Origin: Oscillospiraceae bacterium
GTDB taxonomy: Bacteria > Bacillota > Clostridia > Oscillospirales > Acutalibacteraceae
Length of the DNA: 23,536 bases
NCBI GenBank assembly: GCA_029012165.1
Contig: JAQXLO010000060.1
Coordinates: 1-23,536, forward strand
Direction of reading: 5' to 3'
In this document: positions 15,158 to 21,804 of the stretch, piece by piece
Layout: each line of letters begins with the position of its first letter
Position numbering within the stretch: position 1 is the stretch's first letter
Notes under the pieces: generated by a model
What the model saw: the letters and a program-made list of their open reading frames with translations, nothing else
Databases searched by the model: none
Told to the model about the DNA's origin: nothing
Program-made: the position numbers and the translations under genes

Positions 15158-15988
15158 ATGTTACACAAAACCGATAAAGCACAGAAGTCCTATACGATTC
15201 TTTGGTTCCTGTTCACCGCCGCCTATCTCGTTTGGATGGGTGTGTTTATGCGCTGGGACACCTATCCCCCGGCGGAAACCGGCATCTTTCGGTTCGGGGT
15301 CTTTCCCGCTTGGATTGCCGTGTCCGCCGTTTTGATGCTGCTACATATCGTGTATATCCGTGTCTATCTCTACGGCACGATCGGCAAGGGTGCAAAGACT
15401 TTTGCGCTTCTCACGCTGCTGTTCGGCTGTGGGTATGTCACATGGTACTGCTTTCTCAAAAATCCGCTGGAGTACACCGCCAGCATGATCGGGCTGGATT
15501 ATCCTTGGCAGTTCAAGCTTTGGGGGCTCCTTGCTCCCGCCTCTATTTTCATCAACACGCTGTATATGTACCGCAAGTACAACTTCCACAGTCGTGCAGG
15601 TGTCATCGCCGGCTCCATCGGATGTGCCGCCATGTTCGTCACCATCAATGTGCCCTCCGCCGGCGAGGAGCTCATCCTGACCTCTCTTCGCTGTATGTCC
15701 CACTGGAGCGGTGCGCTGATCTTTGCCTTCAGTGCGGCAACATCCATCTCCATCTTCCTTGTCCATATGGCGAAAAGGCATCATCTTCCCTTTGTTTTGC
15801 TGAGCATTTTCTTTTTTGCGGTTTTAGCTGTTTGTTTTACTCTGCTTGTGGTTGTCGGCAAGGACGGCATCATCGAGGGCGTCCCCACATGGGTGACCTA
15901 TCTGGCGCTGTTCCTCGTCAACTTCACGCCGTTGTTCCGTTTGCCCGATGATCACAACAGCGCCGAAAACGACTCTGTTCATATATAA
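15158..15988 (+). CDS. Multi-pass membrane protein of unknown function
   Basis: Not recognised as a known family. The 276 residues contain about eight hydrophobic segments, roughly at 12-31, 47-72, 79-100, 119-138, 148-167, 182-204, 212-236 and 245-263, with short loops and a polar C-terminal tail. No catalytic motif, transporter signature or extracytoplasmic domain is visible. The frame is open from 15110, but the ATG at 15158 follows AAAAGGAG at good spacing, and the earlier part overlaps the promoter. The next gene, encoding an anchored extracellular protein, starts 19 bases after its stop; the pair probably works together at the membrane. Confidence 0.85.
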   Translation: MLHKTDKAQKSYTILWFLFTAAYLVWMGVFMRWDTYPPAETGIFRFGVFPAWIAVSAVLMLLHIVYIRVYLYGTIGKGAKTFALLTLLFGCGYVTWYCFLKNPLEYTASMIGLDYPWQFKLWGLLAPASIFINTLYMYRKYNFHSRAGVIAGSIGCAAMFVTINVPSAGEELILTSLRCMSHWSGALIFAFSAATSISIFLVHMAKRHHLPFVLLSIFFFAVLAVCFTLLVVVGKDGIIEGVPTWVTYLALFLVNFTPLFRLPDDHNSAENDSVHI

Positions 15989-16007
15989 TTGTTTGGAGGA
16001 CTTTACC

Positions 16008-16976
16008 ATGCGTACCTTTTTTTCACGGCTCATCTCTTGGATCCTTCTCGTCATCATGACGGCATTCGGCTACGGCATCCGCAGCTTCACGGAAAACGCA
16101 TTCCGTGTTCCCGGTCTGGAGAGTGGCTTTGTCCCGCAGGGCATCTGCCAGTCGGAGGGCCTGTTCTTTATCAGCGGCTACTTCAACGACAAAACTGCCT
16201 CACGCATCTATGCTGTCAAGGCAGAAACCGGCGAGGAAGTCGCCTGTGCGGCACTGGTCAACGAGGACGAGACGCCCTTTACCGGTCATGCCGGCGGGAT
16301 CGTTTCGGTGGGCGCATACGTTTATGTGGCGTCCGGCAGCAGCCTCTGGATTTTGAGCAAGGAGGATGTACTGTCCGCCCACGGGGAGAATGTGCACTTT
16401 CTTGCGGAAATACCCACCGACGTCAAAGCTTCCTTTGCGTTCTATGCGGAGGATACTTTGTGGGTCGGTGAATTCCACATCGAGAACGAATATGAAACCG
16501 CACCCGAACACCACGAGAGCGATGGAAACTGCGCTTGGGTCATGGGTTACGCATTACACGAATCCGGTCTGCCCCTGTTCGGCACAGACGGCAAAATGAC
16601 GCCTAAGGCCATGTTCACCGTCCCCGACAAGGTGCAGGGCATGACCATCCTCGAGGATGGAACCGTCGTTGCCAGCGTTTCCTACGGGCGCAAAAACACC
16701 TCGTATCTGATGACTTTTGACCGAGGTGCAGCGGAGAACGCTACCATCAACGGCTATTCCGTTCCCAAATACAGACTGACCGACAGCAAACGTCAACTGA
16801 AGCTGCGCCTGCCGCCCTTGGCGGAATGCATCGAGTTTTACAACGGAAAGGTGTACATTCTCTTTGAGTCCGGCGCCACGGTGTATGCGGACGCCAGCGA
16901 GATTGTCCCGTATGTTTGGGAAACCGATCTGGTCGCTCTGCTGAACAAACTGCGCAACGGTTTGACGGACGCATAA
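16008..16976 (+). CDS. Membrane-anchored extracellular protein of unknown function
   Basis: Not recognised. The 322 residues begin with a basic residue and a hydrophobic segment (about 8-26) with no clear cleavage site or lipobox, suggesting a signal anchor. The rest is soluble and rich in beta-type stretches such as GLFFISGYFNDKTASRIYAV, YVYVASGSSLWIL, DTLWVGEFH, TVVASVSYG and KVYILFESG, spaced at intervals that recall beta-propeller blades; this is an inference, not a domain match. The ATG at 16008 follows TTGGAGGA. It is the second gene of the operon that starts at 15158 and is followed by a terminator. Confidence 0.85.
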   Translation: MRTFFSRLISWILLVIMTAFGYGIRSFTENAFRVPGLESGFVPQGICQSEGLFFISGYFNDKTASRIYAVKAETGEEVACAALVNEDETPFTGHAGGIVSVGAYVYVASGSSLWILSKEDVLSAHGENVHFLAEIPTDVKASFAFYAEDTLWVGEFHIENEYETAPEHHESDGNCAWVMGYALHESGLPLFGTDGKMTPKAMFTVPDKVQGMTILEDGTVVASVSYGRKNTSYLMTFDRGAAENATINGYSVPKYRLTDSKRQLKLRLPPLAECIEFYNGKVYILFESGATVYADASEIVPYVWETDLVALLNKLRNGLTDA

Positions 16977-16991
16977 GCGCTCGATATTCTT

Positions 16992-17028
16992 GCCGCTTTT
17001 TGCAAAAGAGTGCAAAGGCGGCTTTTTT
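16992..17028 (+). terminator. Intrinsic terminator before birA
   Basis: GCCGC plus a T-rich arm (16992-17003) pairs with TGCAAAGGCGGC (17011-17022), followed by TTTTTT (17023-17028). It lies 15 bases after the preceding stop codon. The birA Shine-Dalgarno begins only about 7 bases further on, leaving no room for a separate promoter. Confidence 0.75.
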
Positions 17029-17047
17029 CATGGAAAAGGAGAAAACC

Positions 17048-17815
17048 ATGTATACCATTGAGAGCATTCAGGCACTTTTGCGCACGCCGCTGCAGTTCAT
17101 CCTGCGAGAGAGCGTTCCCTCCACCAACACCCTTCTGCGTACCATGGCGGAGGACGGTGTACCGGAGGGCACCGTCCTGCTGTCCCGGGAGCAGACCGCC
17201 GGCAGGGGGCGAAACGGACACAGCTTCTTTTCCCCCAAGGACTCGGGCGTGTATATGAGCGTTCTGCTCAGACCGACCATCCCTGCCGAGGACGCACTGC
17301 GCATCACCACCACGGCCGCCGTTGCCGCCGCAGAAGCGATTGAATCTGCCGCCGCTGTCCCGGCGCAGATCAAGTGGGTCAACGATATCTTCTGCCGGGG
17401 CAAAAAGGTCTGCGGCATTCTCACCGAGGGCAAGCCGAACGGTGACGGGCGGTTTCGGTATGTGATTCTCGGTGTCGGCGTCAATCTGAATACGCCCGCA
17501 GAGGGATTCCCTGCCGAGCTGCAGTCCATCGCCGGCACCGTCACCGACAACACCGACAACACCGACGTGCAGAGCGCTTGGATCGCCGGCTTTCTGGACA
17601 GCTTTTTTGCCTACTACCAAAATCTGCACGACCCGGACATCCTGCAAAAATACAGACAGCGCTCCTATTTGCAGGACAAAACGGTTCGTGTCGTTGGCAA
17701 CGACAACGTCTGCGGTCAAGTTGTCGGCATAGACGATACATTCCACCTTTTGGTGCGCACCGAAAGGGAGATCCTCTCACTGGACAGCGGAGAAGTTCGC
17801 ATACAAAAGCTTTAA
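17048..17815 (+). CDS. birA: Biotin--[acetyl-CoA-carboxylase] ligase
   Basis: Activates biotin as biotinyl-AMP and attaches it to the acceptor lysine of biotin-dependent carboxylases or decarboxylases. The 255 residues show PSTNTLL (24-30), the biotinyl-AMP loop QTAGRGRNGH (49-58), catalytic K109 in KWVNDIF, VCGILTE (121-127) and a C-terminal SH3-like domain. There is no N-terminal helix-turn-helix, so this is the monofunctional form that does not act as a repressor. AAAGGAG precedes the ATG at 17048; an alternative ATG at 17030 overlaps the terminator. An in-frame 9-bp repeat gives TDNTDNTD near residue 168. Confidence 0.95.
   Translation: MYTIESIQALLRTPLQFILRESVPSTNTLLRTMAEDGVPEGTVLLSREQTAGRGRNGHSFFSPKDSGVYMSVLLRPTIPAEDALRITTTAAVAAAEAIESAAAVPAQIKWVNDIFCRGKKVCGILTEGKPNGDGRFRYVILGVGVNLNTPAEGFPAELQSIAGTVTDNTDNTDVQSAWIAGFLDSFFAYYQNLHDPDILQKYRQRSYLQDKTVRVVGNDNVCGQVVGIDDTFHLLVRTEREILSLDSGEVRIQKL
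17543..17566 (+). repeat. Short in-frame 9-bp tandem repeat inside birA
   Basis: The unit ACCGACAAC occurs 2.7 times in a row and encodes TDNTDNTD in a surface-type region between the catalytic and C-terminal domains. Changes in copy number would keep the frame. Confidence 0.85.
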
Positions 17816-17842
17816 AATGTTTCCGAAATTCCGCTGAAAAGC

Positions 17843-17858
17843 TTGCATTTTTATGCAA
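17843..17858 (+). promoter_or_regulatory. Palindrome over the -35 of the PHP/HAD operon
   Basis: TTGCAT-TTTT-ATGCAA is a perfect 6-4-6 inverted repeat whose left arm is the -35 box. The position suits a repressor operator, but no regulator is encoded nearby, and the palindrome could be coincidental in AT-rich DNA. Confidence 0.35.
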
Positions 17859-17871
17859 AAAGGTGTACAAT
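17843..17871 (+). promoter_or_regulatory. Predicted sigma-A promoter of the PHP/HAD operon
   Basis: TTGCAT (17843-17848) and TACAAT (17866-17871) are separated by 17 bases, starting 27 bases after the birA stop. Confidence 0.72.
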
Positions 17872-17938
17872 AATTTTATATTGTGACAAAATACGATTTT
17901 TTGCGTGCAGTCTTTTTTCTTGCGAGGAGGTATTCTTT

Positions 17939-18829
17939 TTGGGTGCAGATTTACATTGCCATACCCGTCTTTCCGACGGCTCCATGGGAATCGACAGTTT
18001 AGTTATTTTGGCCAAAAAACAGGGGATCAAAACCATTGCCATCACAGACCACGATTGTCTTGCTGCCAATGTGCGGGGTAAGCGGATCGGCGAACAGCAT
18101 GGCATCACGGTGCTTCCCGGCGTGGAGCTTTCCAGCACGGATGCGCAGCGTGGACAGCGGGCACACCTGATCTGCTATCTCCCGGACAGTCCCGACCGTC
18201 TGGAGGGTCTGTGCCGCAGAAATTTGCTTGAGAGCAAAAAGATCAGCCAATATATGATCCTGAAAACCTGCATCCAGTACCCCGTTACGCCCGAATTCAT
18301 CATCAAGTGCGCAACCGGCTCCACCGGCGTGTACAAGCAGCACATCATGCACGCACTGATGGAAAGCGGTCTTTCCGACCGCATTTACGGCGAAATGTAC
18401 ACGTCTCTGTTTTCCGCACAGAGCGAGACAAACGTTCTCAGGGAAGCGAAGTACCCATCCCCTAAAGAGATTTTGGAAGCGATCCACGATGCGGGCGGTA
18501 TCGCTGTCCTTGCCCATCCTGCGCTGTACAACAACTTTGACCTGCTCGAGGAGCTGATCCCCGAGGGGCTGGACGGCGTGGAGGTATGGCACCCCTCGGC
18601 AAGCGAGGAGGATGTTGCCCGTCTGCAAAAGATCGCCAAAAAGAACGGCTTGCTCATGACCGGCGGCAGTGATTTCCACGGGATGTACGGCACCGGCAAT
18701 ATCACCATCGGCTCCTGCCAAACCCCCGACGCCAATCTGGACGAGCTGCTGTCCTACAAGACACGCAAGCGCCGCCAGATGGCGAAGGCCGCCAAGGCCG
18801 CCGCAAAGAAAGAGGCCGACACAGAATGA
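17939..18829 (+). CDS. PHP-domain phosphoesterase, TTG start
   Basis: Polymerase-and-histidinol-phosphatase-fold metal phosphoesterase of 296 residues. Metal-site motifs are LHCHTRLSDGS (H6, H8, D13), ITDHD (D37, H38), PGVELSS (E63), AHLICYLPD (H76), LAHPALYNN and GGSDFHG. The layout matches the stand-alone TrpH/YciV-like group, whose characterised members cleave nucleoside 3',5'-bisphosphates or short oligonucleotides; the substrate here is inferred. An ATG lies upstream at 17843, but it overlaps the promoter, whereas GAGGAGGT is seven bases before the TTG at 17939. The C-terminus is Lys/Ala-rich. The stop overlaps the HAD gene by four bases. Confidence 0.9.
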   Translation: MGADLHCHTRLSDGSMGIDSLVILAKKQGIKTIAITDHDCLAANVRGKRIGEQHGITVLPGVELSSTDAQRGQRAHLICYLPDSPDRLEGLCRRNLLESKKISQYMILKTCIQYPVTPEFIIKCATGSTGVYKQHIMHALMESGLSDRIYGEMYTSLFSAQSETNVLREAKYPSPKEILEAIHDAGGIAVLAHPALYNNFDLLEELIPEGLDGVEVWHPSASEEDVARLQKIAKKNGLLMTGGSDFHGMYGTGNITIGSCQTPDANLDELLSYKTRKRRQMAKAAKAAAKKEADTE

Positions 18830-19479
18830 TTCGACTGGTCATTTTTGATATGGACGGCGTTCTGATCGACTCCGAGGACGCCATCACCCGTGCCAGCATG
18901 GAGATGCTGCAAAAAGACTACAACATTCCAGCCCGATACGAGGACTTCAAGCCCTTCACCGGCATGGGAGAGACGGTGTTTATCGGCAGTGTCGCCCAGA
19001 AGTACGGTGTTCCCTTCTGCGAAGCCATGCGTACCGAGGCCTACCGCATCTACTGCGAAACGGCGAAAGAGCGTGTTACGGTATTCCCGTGGTCGAAATC
19101 GCTCCCTAAACAGCTGACCGAAAACGGCTACAAGGTCGCCGTCGGTTCTGCGGCAGACGAGGTAAAAGTGAAGTGCAACCTCGATTGCATCGGTGCTGAC
19201 TGTTCGGTATTCTCCGCCATTGTGACCGCCTCGGAGGTCGTGCGCAAAAAGCCGGACCCTGAAATTTTCTTGCGCTGTGCCGAAAAAAGCGGCGTTGCTC
19301 CCGAAAACTGTCTCGTGTTTGAGGACGCTGTCTCCGGCGTGCAGGCCGCAAAGGCGGGTGGAATGCGCTGTATCGCCATCACCACCTCCTTTGACGCCGA
19401 CACCCTGTACAGAGCCGGCGCCGATTTGGTCGTCGATGACCTGAACGATGCACTGCGTCTGATTCAAAATATACACTAA
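18826..19479 (+). CDS. HAD-superfamily phosphatase, beta-phosphoglucomutase-like
   Basis: Haloacid-dehalogenase-fold hydrolase of 217 residues with nucleophile D8 and acid/base D10 in FDMDGVLIDSE, a helical cap after motif I with FKPFTGMGE, a Ser in VGSAADE (motif II), KPDPEIF (motif III Lys) and VFEDAVSGVQAAKAGG (motif IV). This is the beta-phosphoglucomutase/phosphoglycolate phosphatase subfamily; mutase or phosphatase activity cannot be told apart by sequence. The ATG overlaps the PHP stop (ATGA, 18826-18829), so the two are translationally coupled and may act on linked phosphorylated metabolites. A terminator follows. Confidence 0.92.
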   Translation: MIRLVIFDMDGVLIDSEDAITRASMEMLQKDYNIPARYEDFKPFTGMGETVFIGSVAQKYGVPFCEAMRTEAYRIYCETAKERVTVFPWSKSLPKQLTENGYKVAVGSAADEVKVKCNLDCIGADCSVFSAIVTASEVVRKKPDPEIFLRCAEKSGVAPENCLVFEDAVSGVQAAKAGGMRCIAITTSFDADTLYRAGADLVVDDLNDALRLIQNIH

Positions 19480-19492
19480 CGGTTGCAAAAAT

Positions 19493-19547
19493 AAGACTTG
19501 TACGTTTCGGATATGTCAAAATATCCTTTGCGTACAAGTCTTTTCTT
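19493..19547. terminator. Two-tier hairpin terminator of the PHP/HAD operon, possibly bidirectional
   Basis: A perfect 12-bp stem (19493-19504 with 19531-19542) encloses a symmetric 4x4 internal loop and then a second perfect 6-bp stem, GGATAT/ATATCC (19509-19514 and 19521-19526). T-rich DNA follows on the plus strand (TTCTTTC) and on the minus strand (TTATTTTTG), so it could stop transcription from either side. It begins 14 bases after the HAD stop codon. Confidence 0.8.
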
Positions 19548-19564
19548 TCGTTCTTCATGGAAAA

Positions 19565-19925
19565 TTGTGGGATTTGTGCTTCGCACCGGGGAACCCCCGG
19601 CGAGGGTTCCCCACGCCAAAACAGTCCACCGGACTGTTTTGGCTCCCCTCCTGCGCTTTCTCGGTTGTCAGGGCAATAACGCACAATTGGGGTGTGCGGA
19701 TTGCGAAGTAAGATTTTTTGTCAGGTTGCACAGAAAGACCGCCGACTTGCTAACGCAAGTCAAGGGATTTATGTGTAAGCTGACGGAATAAGATTCAAGC
19801 AAGGCGTGTGCCGCAATTGTGCGGTCTTGCCCAGAATTTCGCCGACTGCGGTCGGCGACCAAAGGCGCCGCCTTTGGAATCCGCAAGCCTTCCCAAAGGC
19901 TTGACCGAAACTTTTAATCCCACAA
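19565..19925. repeat. Palindrome-dense 361-bp element with 10-bp terminal inverted repeats
   Basis: TTGTGGGATT (19565-19574) is exactly inverted as AATCCCACAA (19916-19925). AAAA lies immediately outside both ends and could be a target duplication, although it is low-complexity. Inside are about nine hairpins: 19576-19586, 19588-19612 (9 bp), 19615-19643 (13 bp, loop of 3), 19680-19698, 19744-19761 (7 bp), 19799-19830, 19840-19857 (7 bp), 19859-19877 (8 bp) and 19884-19903 (8 bp). No gene with a Shine-Dalgarno, no transposase and no convincing promoter are present. It may be a MITE-like dispersed element or a structured RNA. It fills most of the gene-free stretch 19480-20003. Confidence 0.65.
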
Positions 19926-19948
19926 AAAACCGTGATGAACCAAACAAA

Positions 19949-19985
19949 AAGCCGGTGGAGCGAATGTGATGCTCCATCGGCTTTC
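19949..19985. terminator. Terminator of the Cys-repeat lipoprotein gene, possibly bidirectional
   Basis: Arms 19949-19961 and 19971-19983 form a 13-bp stem with one mismatch or wobble and a 9-base loop. The minus strand follows with TTTTTGTTTG, suiting the lipoprotein gene that ends at 20004; the plus strand follows with TTCTTTAT. Confidence 0.82.
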
Positions 19986-20003
19986 TTTATATGCGGTTTT
20001 GCC

Positions 20004-20858
20004 TTAGAAAATCAGCGGCGGCTGGGTGGTCTGCGTGGAAGTGCTTGTCGTAGTGCTGCTTGTCGTGGATGCCGTCGTGCTTTCCGTGGTGCTGGCCGTG
20101 GTGGACGCTGTGGACGGCACCGTTGCGGTGGTGCTGTCCGCCGTGGTGGGAACGGTGGTGGAAGCGGAGGTGGGCTCCGTCGTAGAGGGCTTGGTGGTGG
20201 TCTTGCCGGTGTTGGGGTTCAGCGGGCAGCCCTTGCGGGTGCAAACGCCGCCGGACATCTGATGCCCGAGCGCAGAACCGGTGGTCGCACCGCAGTTGCG
20301 GCAGGTCTGGGGCTTATCGCAGGTGGCGGCCGCATAGTTGTGCTTGTTGGGCGAGCCGGACTGGTAGCCGCACTTGACACAGGTTCTGGGCTTGCTGCAG
20401 GTGGCGTCTGCGAATTCGTGCTCGCAGTTTTTGCTTCCGCTATTGTTTTTGGATGCGCCGCAGCGGGTGCACTTGCCGGCGTCGTTGTAGGTGTGACCGA
20501 GGGCGGAACCCTTGGTCAGTCCGCAGTAGCGGCATCTCTGGGCGCTGGTGCAGGTGGCTGCACGGTAGGAGTGATCGACCTTGCTGCCCTCGGTCAGACC
20601 GCATACGGTGCAGGTCTTGGGTGCTCTGCAGGTGGCGCCTGCCCAAAGGTGACCTTGCGTGGCGCAGTCATGCACGGAGACAAATTCGGTGGAGGATTCC
20701 TCCACGGTGGTTTCCTCCGTCGTCCACTCGGTGGTCCATTCGGTGGTGAATTCCGTGGACGGCTCCGTGACCTCCTCCTCTTTGCCGAAGAGACTGCACG
20801 AACACAGGGAGAAAATCGTCAGCACCGCAACGAGCAGCGCAATAGATCTTTTAAACAT
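20004..20858 (-). CDS. Lipoprotein with CxxC repeat modules between Thr-rich segments
   Basis: Probable surface lipoprotein, 284 residues, function unknown. A basic start and hydrophobic segment (5-18) end in the lipobox LCSC with C21 as the lipidated Cys. Residues 31-60 are a Thr/Glu/Trp linker with repeats of TTEW. Residues 65-212 hold about five modules of the pattern TCxxPxTCxxCGxxxGSxxxHxY, each with a CxxC pair and a spaced Cys and His, resembling small zinc-ribbon-like repeats seen in surface proteins of gut Firmicutes. Residues 219-278 are almost wholly Thr/Ser/Pro/Ala, a mucin-like tail. There is no LPxTG. The ATG follows AGGAGG. It is monocistronic. Confidence 0.88.
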   Translation of the reverse strand: MFKRSIALLVAVLTIFSLCSCSLFGKEEEVTEPSTEFTTEWTTEWTTEETTVEESSTEFVSVHDCATQGHLWAGATCRAPKTCTVCGLTEGSKVDHSYRAATCTSAQRCRYCGLTKGSALGHTYNDAGKCTRCGASKNNSGSKNCEHEFADATCSKPRTCVKCGYQSGSPNKHNYAAATCDKPQTCRNCGATTGSALGHQMSGGVCTRKGCPLNPNTGKTTTKPSTTEPTSASTTVPTTADSTTATVPSTASTTASTTESTTASTTSSTTTSTSTQTTQPPLIF

Positions 20859-20897
20859 ATTGAGTACCTCCTGATTGGAAAACTTGGATGTTCTATA

Positions 20898-20926
20898 AAC
20901 ATACCATGAAAAAAAGCGACTGTCAA
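20898..20926 (-). promoter_or_regulatory. Predicted sigma-A promoter of the lipoprotein gene
   Basis: On the minus strand a consensus -35 TTGACA (20921-20926) is followed after 17 bases by TATGTT (20898-20903). It lies in the 84-base gap after the pseudouridine synthase gene, in which no terminator is evident. Confidence 0.65.
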
Positions 20927-20942
20927 GGAATTTAATGGAATC

Positions 20943-21803
20943 TTAAGAAAAATGCGAAAACTCCGGCGGAAGCGGTGCGGTAAAAGTCATACGCTCCTGC
21001 GTGACCGGATGGGTCAGCTGAACCGTGCGGCAGTGCAGCAGATGGCGCCCGAGCGCCGGAATCGCCGTGCCGTAAAGGCTGTCCCCCGTGAGGGGTGTGC
21101 CGATATACGCCATGTGGACACGGATCTGGTGCGTCCGTCCCGTTTCGGGGCGCACCTCCACAAGGCTTCTGCCGTTGTCGGCTTGCAGGACACGATAATG
21201 GGTGACGGCGTGTTCTCCGCCTTCGCCCACGCAGCGCAGGGTCTTGTCGGGGTCGGGGCGCACGATGGGTGCGCAGACCGTTCCGCTTTGCGGGGGAATG
21301 CCCTCGGTGCGGGCGAGGTAAACCTTTTGCACGGTGGGTGCCGTGCGGGAAGCGGCGTAGGAGTGCTTGGCGCAGATGACCACGCCGGAAGTGCCCTTAT
21401 CCAGCCGTCCGACGGCATGGAATACCGCATCCTGCCCGGTGCTGCGAAAGTAGTGGGTCACGCCGTTGGCAAGGGTGTCGTCCTGATGCCCGTGGGAGGG
21501 ATGCATGGCGATGCTGCCGCTCTTGTTGAGCACCAAAAGGTCGTCGTCCTCATATAGAATGTCCAGTGCCATGGGGGTGGGGATCAGGGCGGTCTGTTCC
21601 CGGGGAAAGGCAACGGTGATCCTGTCGCCGGCGTCCACACGGTCGATACTGCGCACGGGCACGCCGTCCCGTGTGACGGCGCCGGGAATGTGGCGCAGGG
21701 TGGCACACAGGGCATAGGAAATCTGTGCCTCCCCACGCAGAAAGGCACAGAGCTTTTTGCCCGCAAAGGCTTCGGAAACGGTAAAGGTTACGGTTCTCGG
21801 CAC
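20943..21803 (-). CDS. RluA-family pseudouridine synthase
   Basis: Isomerises specific uridines in rRNA or tRNA to pseudouridine. The 286 residues from the preferred start show an S4-like N-terminal part, the catalytic motif HAVGRLDKGTSG with D135, EVRPETGRTHQIRVHMAYIG and GDSLYG. The exact RNA target cannot be assigned. The frame is open up to a TTG at 21833, but the GTG at 21801-21803 starts one base after the stop of the upstream gene, is preceded by GGAGCAGGT, and gives the normal N-terminus PRTVTFTVSEAFAG. Start choice is moderately certain. It is co-transcribed with the ceramidase-like gene. Confidence 0.92.
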   Translation of the reverse strand: MPRTVTFTVSEAFAGKKLCAFLRGEAQISYALCATLRHIPGAVTRDGVPVRSIDRVDAGDRITVAFPREQTALIPTPMALDILYEDDDLLVLNKSGSIAMHPSHGHQDDTLANGVTHYFRSTGQDAVFHAVGRLDKGTSGVVICAKHSYAASRTAPTVQKVYLARTEGIPPQSGTVCAPIVRPDPDKTLRCVGEGGEHAVTHYRVLQADNGRSLVEVRPETGRTHQIRVHMAYIGTPLTGDSLYGTAIPALGRHLLHCRTVQLTHPVTQERMTFTAPLPPEFSHFS

Positions 21804-21804
21804 G

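Noticed and set aside
19498..19791. 97-codon frame across the hairpin array
   Set aside because: It starts inside a terminator hairpin, has no Shine-Dalgarno, and follows palindrome arms rather than protein-like patterning.
19565..19925. CRISPR array
   Set aside because: The repeats are inverted and of different sequence and length; there is no regular direct repeat-spacer pattern and no cas gene.
19565..19925. Complete insertion sequence
   Set aside because: The terminal inverted repeats are present, but no transposase frame or motif lies inside.
19932..20909. 325-codon Gly/Ala-rich open frame on the + strand opposite the lipoprotein
   Set aside because: Its composition is simply the complement of Thr and Cys codons, and the lipoprotein on the other strand has a lipobox, Shine-Dalgarno, promoter and terminator.
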